Below, in pieces: positions 29,957 through 33,050 of a DNA stretch of 33,050 nucleotides. The stretch comes from Gloeophyllum trabeum ATCC 11539 (Eukaryota > Basidiomycota > Agaricomycetes > Gloeophyllales > Gloeophyllaceae), in contig NW_006920421.1 in assembly GCF_000344685.1 (NCBI RefSeq), forward strand, positions 660,430-693,479, read 5' to 3'. The notes below the pieces were generated by a model that was given only the letters and a program-made list of their open reading frames with translations, was not told the origin of the DNA and ran no database searches. A program made the position numbers and the translations under genes. Positions within the stretch are counted from its first letter, which is position 1, and each line of letters starts with the position of its first letter.

Positions 29957-32900
29957 TCTTCAGGATCCTTCATTTCATCTCAGTGTACTGCCTCAACTAC
30001 TAGTATCCAGCTTTACCACATTACTGCAAGCTGGCGGGTTCGTGGGAGGGCCCAGTCAATAATAGGAAGAGAAACATGCTGTAGCAACCAACCAGTAACT
30101 TCAAAGACCTGAGATCTGCAAGGTAATTTTATAAGTGCAGAAAAGACTGTGTAGTGGTTATCCCAAAAAGATTAGCCCAACGTCAGAATAGCGATATTGA
30201 AACGCAGGCGGACCTTCCGAACTCACATACATGCGATAAACACGCAGATAAGCATACGGCCAGCGATGTTCTGTGCCTCACCCATGAATGTTGAGGGTAA
30301 TGAGAACAGCGTCGAGTGAGGGCGTACCACGTAGCATAAACAAGGTCCAACTGATCTGCGTTATTCACGATAAGCTCATCGGAGGCATCAACAGCCGATC
30401 TCTACCGTGCTGCATCCGTGTGCAGCGGTAGCATCAAACAGAGAAAGCTTGAGAGACGGTCGAACACCATAATTACCAGATTTCATCAAAGCTTGAGCAA
30501 TGAAGGCTCCGAGTGCGTAGGCCTAATCTGAGCATCTTATCAGGTGTCCATGATGGTTCCAGCCTTCGCTTTCCTATGGATGCCTCAGCGATGGCAGAAA
30601 CAGAACCCAGAGACCGAGAAGCGGTGCGACGTGGGGTACGCAGATGAAAACATTGTCAACCCACTATGACAGAATAAACGATCGCGTGTGAGTACAGCAA
30701 GCCATCCGCCCAATCACCGCATTGACGAGTCACACTGTCGTGCATTAGCCTCTGGACCATTTCTATTTATCGTAAGGCACTGACCCTTCTAATATACCAG
30801 CGAACTCCCGATCCCGACGGGCCGCCATTCCGTGAGACACATTGATGCAGGAGTACCATTACCGATGCCCGAAGATTGCTCGTGGAGACAGAGTTAACAA
30901 CCCGGCGCCACATCCCAGTCTTCACAACCGCCTTTGACTATCAAACTCTGAAAGAGGATGCAGGGGAACCTGCATTGGTAATCGTGGCTCTGTGCGTAGC
31001 GCACCATCCGACGGCAGAACTGCGATGCTATTTGACGGGATAAGTACAGTTATTTGGCTTACACTGAGGCCGAGATCCGCGATCGCAGATCAGCGAAATG
31101 TTGCATAATCCGCCAGAATCACCGTTCAAAAGTCGGCTTTGTTTCAGCAGGGGTGCCTGTCGCGGTACAGCGAGGTGGACAGCTGTCGGACTCCTGTCCT
31201 GATCCAGGGTTTCATGGCATCGACTTGATCGAACCGCATCGTCGGAGTCAAAGTAACCTGCAAGAGCATGGGAGAGCCACAGTTTGGCTCGACAACGCCC
31301 TGCAGCATCATGCATCATGCTGCACTCCCATGAATTCTAGCTTTATTCGCCCAAGAACGTAACAACGAGTGAGAAGGAACTCCACAGCCACATGTCCTGT
31401 TGCTGAGTTATGGACGCCGAAAGAGTGGCATCCAAGACAGTCAGCATGAATGAATTACCAAAAGGTGAGTGCCTGGGCTTTCGTCCAGCGTGGCCGCACC
31501 CGCACGACACAACCGCGAACGGGACATGTGATTGTAGGTAGCAAGACCGCGCCCCGCATCAATTCATCAAGAACGCCGCCGTGCTTTTCCGAAGCGCACT
31601 GGAGTGATGCAAGCAGGCCGGAAATATATCGAAGGAAAGGGCGGAAGACGCAGCCTCGACACGTTCAAGGTTCGTTGTGTTTGTTCTTTGACCAAGCTCA
31701 AAAGGAGGAAAACGGCTATAGTTCGGGACGGCAACTTCAGAGTAGCGTTTCTTAGAAGACAGCCCAGGCCCAGGCGGGGATGATCTCCATAGTATGCTCA
31801 CCCCGCATCTATTGTGTTTGCGCCTACATACCTAAGGCCAGAAAGACCTCCGGAGATAAGGCTTGACCGACAGCGTGGAGACCATGAAAGAAGAATACAG
31901 AGGTGGTAGCGGCAAGCAGTGCAAAATCTAGAGTCCAGCGGTGTCGGGGGCGTGGAAGGTCGCCTATCATTTACGTGCTAGACGGAGACGTAATTCTCGA
32001 ATGCAACCAGTAGTGCACGTTCCCGTACTGGTATAGAATTAAACCGTTATACGGCCTATGGAGCCAGGGAAAGCGTCACGGACACCATGATTTTGGAGAT
32101 GTATGGTATAGACCATCACGTCACGGTAGGTTTAGAGCAGATGAAGGCATGGGCTGTTGCGTTACATCCAGTATCGCGTCTAGGTTCTATTCCACAGGAG
32201 CGTAGACCTTGATGTTGGAGGAAGGGCGTCCCTCCGATGTTGTCGCAGACCGTCGACAAGGTAATTTCGGGACGACAGACCGTGAGCTAAAGGGCCGATC
32301 AATAGGAGACAATATGCACCTGCGCCTGGTTGTGATTCAGATCCTCTTGACGATAAATACCTAGACGAGAGCGTCGTGTTTTGAATTCCGGAATTTCCGA
32401 GCGGTGGCAAGATGTGACAAACACGTAAACGGTAAATGCCGGAAGATCATCTTGCCCCCCAAATACCTTCCATTTCTGACTTGCTTTCCTTATGATCTGT
32501 TGAGAAAGAGCGCGCACGCATCCTGCCCGTACTGACATGCATGTAGCCAGTGGTTGCGAGCACATGAACGACATGCCCTTACCCATGGATGCGTTGCTCA
32601 GTCTAGAAGCAATCATCAGAGAAGGTTAGGGCACTCGGCACCAACGCACCTTCTTCCGAAGGACCTGTAGAGGTAATAGCGAACACGGAACGTGTACAAC
32701 ACGAGCGATATGACACCTTTGTGTTGAGAAATATGCCATCCTGCCAGCGACTGCGACCCTGCTACGGACTCCTTTCTTCCGCCGCGTTGTATCCCGGTTT
32801 TTATGGCTTTGGCTCTCTCTCCACACCCTCAGATTCCTTGCGGCGTCAGTCAAGACCAGATATCGCGTATTTCTGCGTTTCATCCACCTAAGCAACAGCG
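29957..32900. other. Gene-poor region before the J-domain gene
   Basis: About 2.9 kb without a convincing gene. At 30150-30350 (-) weak traces such as ITTTQSFLHL could be the degraded first exon of the DUF6534-type gene, but in-frame stops follow. ORFs 31054-31362 (+), 31450-31755 (+) and 32626-32895 (-) have no family resemblance. No tRNA, rRNA or transposase is seen. The last few hundred bases should hold the promoter of the J-domain gene, with no clear TATA box. Confidence 0.5.
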
Positions 32901-33050
32901 ATGCCTCCTCCCAACCCTAAGGACTACCACGAAGTGCTCCAGATCAGGCCGGACGCCTCCCTCGACGAGATAAGGGTCGCCTACAAGAAGATGGTAATGC
33001 CGCACTCTCCGGAGCTTGGCTCTCTACGCGCACTGATACAAGCGCGCCCG
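32901..33050 (+). CDS. J-domain (DnaJ/Hsp40) protein, first exon
   Basis: ATG 32901 opens MPPPNPKDYHEVLQIRPDAS followed by LDEIRVAYKKM, which is the start of a J-domain: DYHEVLQI is helix I and the IRVAYKKM end is helix II, just before the HPD loop. J-domains stimulate the ATPase of Hsp70 partners. The exon ends at 32993 with donor GTAATG (codon-phase 0), and the intron runs out of the window, so HPD and the client-binding part are not visible. The subfamily cannot be told. Confidence 0.85.
   Translation, partial: MPPPNPKDYHEVLQIRPDASLDEIRVAYKKMVMPHSPELGSLRALIQARP

Overview
The window reads as nuclear DNA of a filamentous basidiomycete (Agaricomycetes; a wood- or litter-decay fungus is a reasonable guess). 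Genes sit on both strands and are cut by many introns of about 47-66 nt with GTRNGT donors and CTRAC-like branch sites. The set of families (COQ9, eIF3j, PWP1, GPI1, GH10 xylanase, A1 aspartic protease, DUF2235, DUF6534-type membrane protein, F-box remnant) fits that group. All exon models were assembled by eye from splice signals, reading frame and remembered family motifs; none was checked by alignment.

Layout. 1-815: 3' end of an unidentified acidic, Ser/Pro-rich protein. About 1058-1235: a short GC-rich repeat element. 1539-2915 (+): a tail-anchored protein, possibly a Pex26-like peroxin, convergent with COQ9 (3155-4012, -). 4013-6831: gene-poor, with one ORF made of three 117-bp repeats behind a TATA box. 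eIF3j (6832-7835, -) and PWP1 (8120-10165, +) are divergent over a 284-bp shared promoter; both serve protein synthesis. A secreted aspartic protease (11338-12712, +) is convergent with a secreted GH10 xylanase (12925-14483, -). About 15.3-15.7 kb: an F-box remnant. A DUF2235 alpha/beta hydrolase (17328-19521, +) is convergent with GPI1/PIG-Q (19670-22100, -; 14 exons).

22.1-30 kb is the most dynamic part. A class V PLP-dependent enzyme (isopenicillin-N-epimerase-like) and its convergent DUF6534-type membrane-protein neighbour occur twice in direct order, about 3.8 kb apart. Both enzyme copies keep a complete reading frame, while both membrane-protein copies look damaged. An AT-rich imperfect palindrome of about 700 bp lies between the two units. 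About 30-32.9 kb shows no convincing gene. The window ends in the first exon of a J-domain protein.

The most notable observation is in the GH10 gene: the frame and the conserved family motif can only be kept if a 2-nt microexon is spliced between two well-formed introns. I saw no CRISPR, no rRNA or tRNA, and no intact transposase. I found no clearly new multi-gene system.
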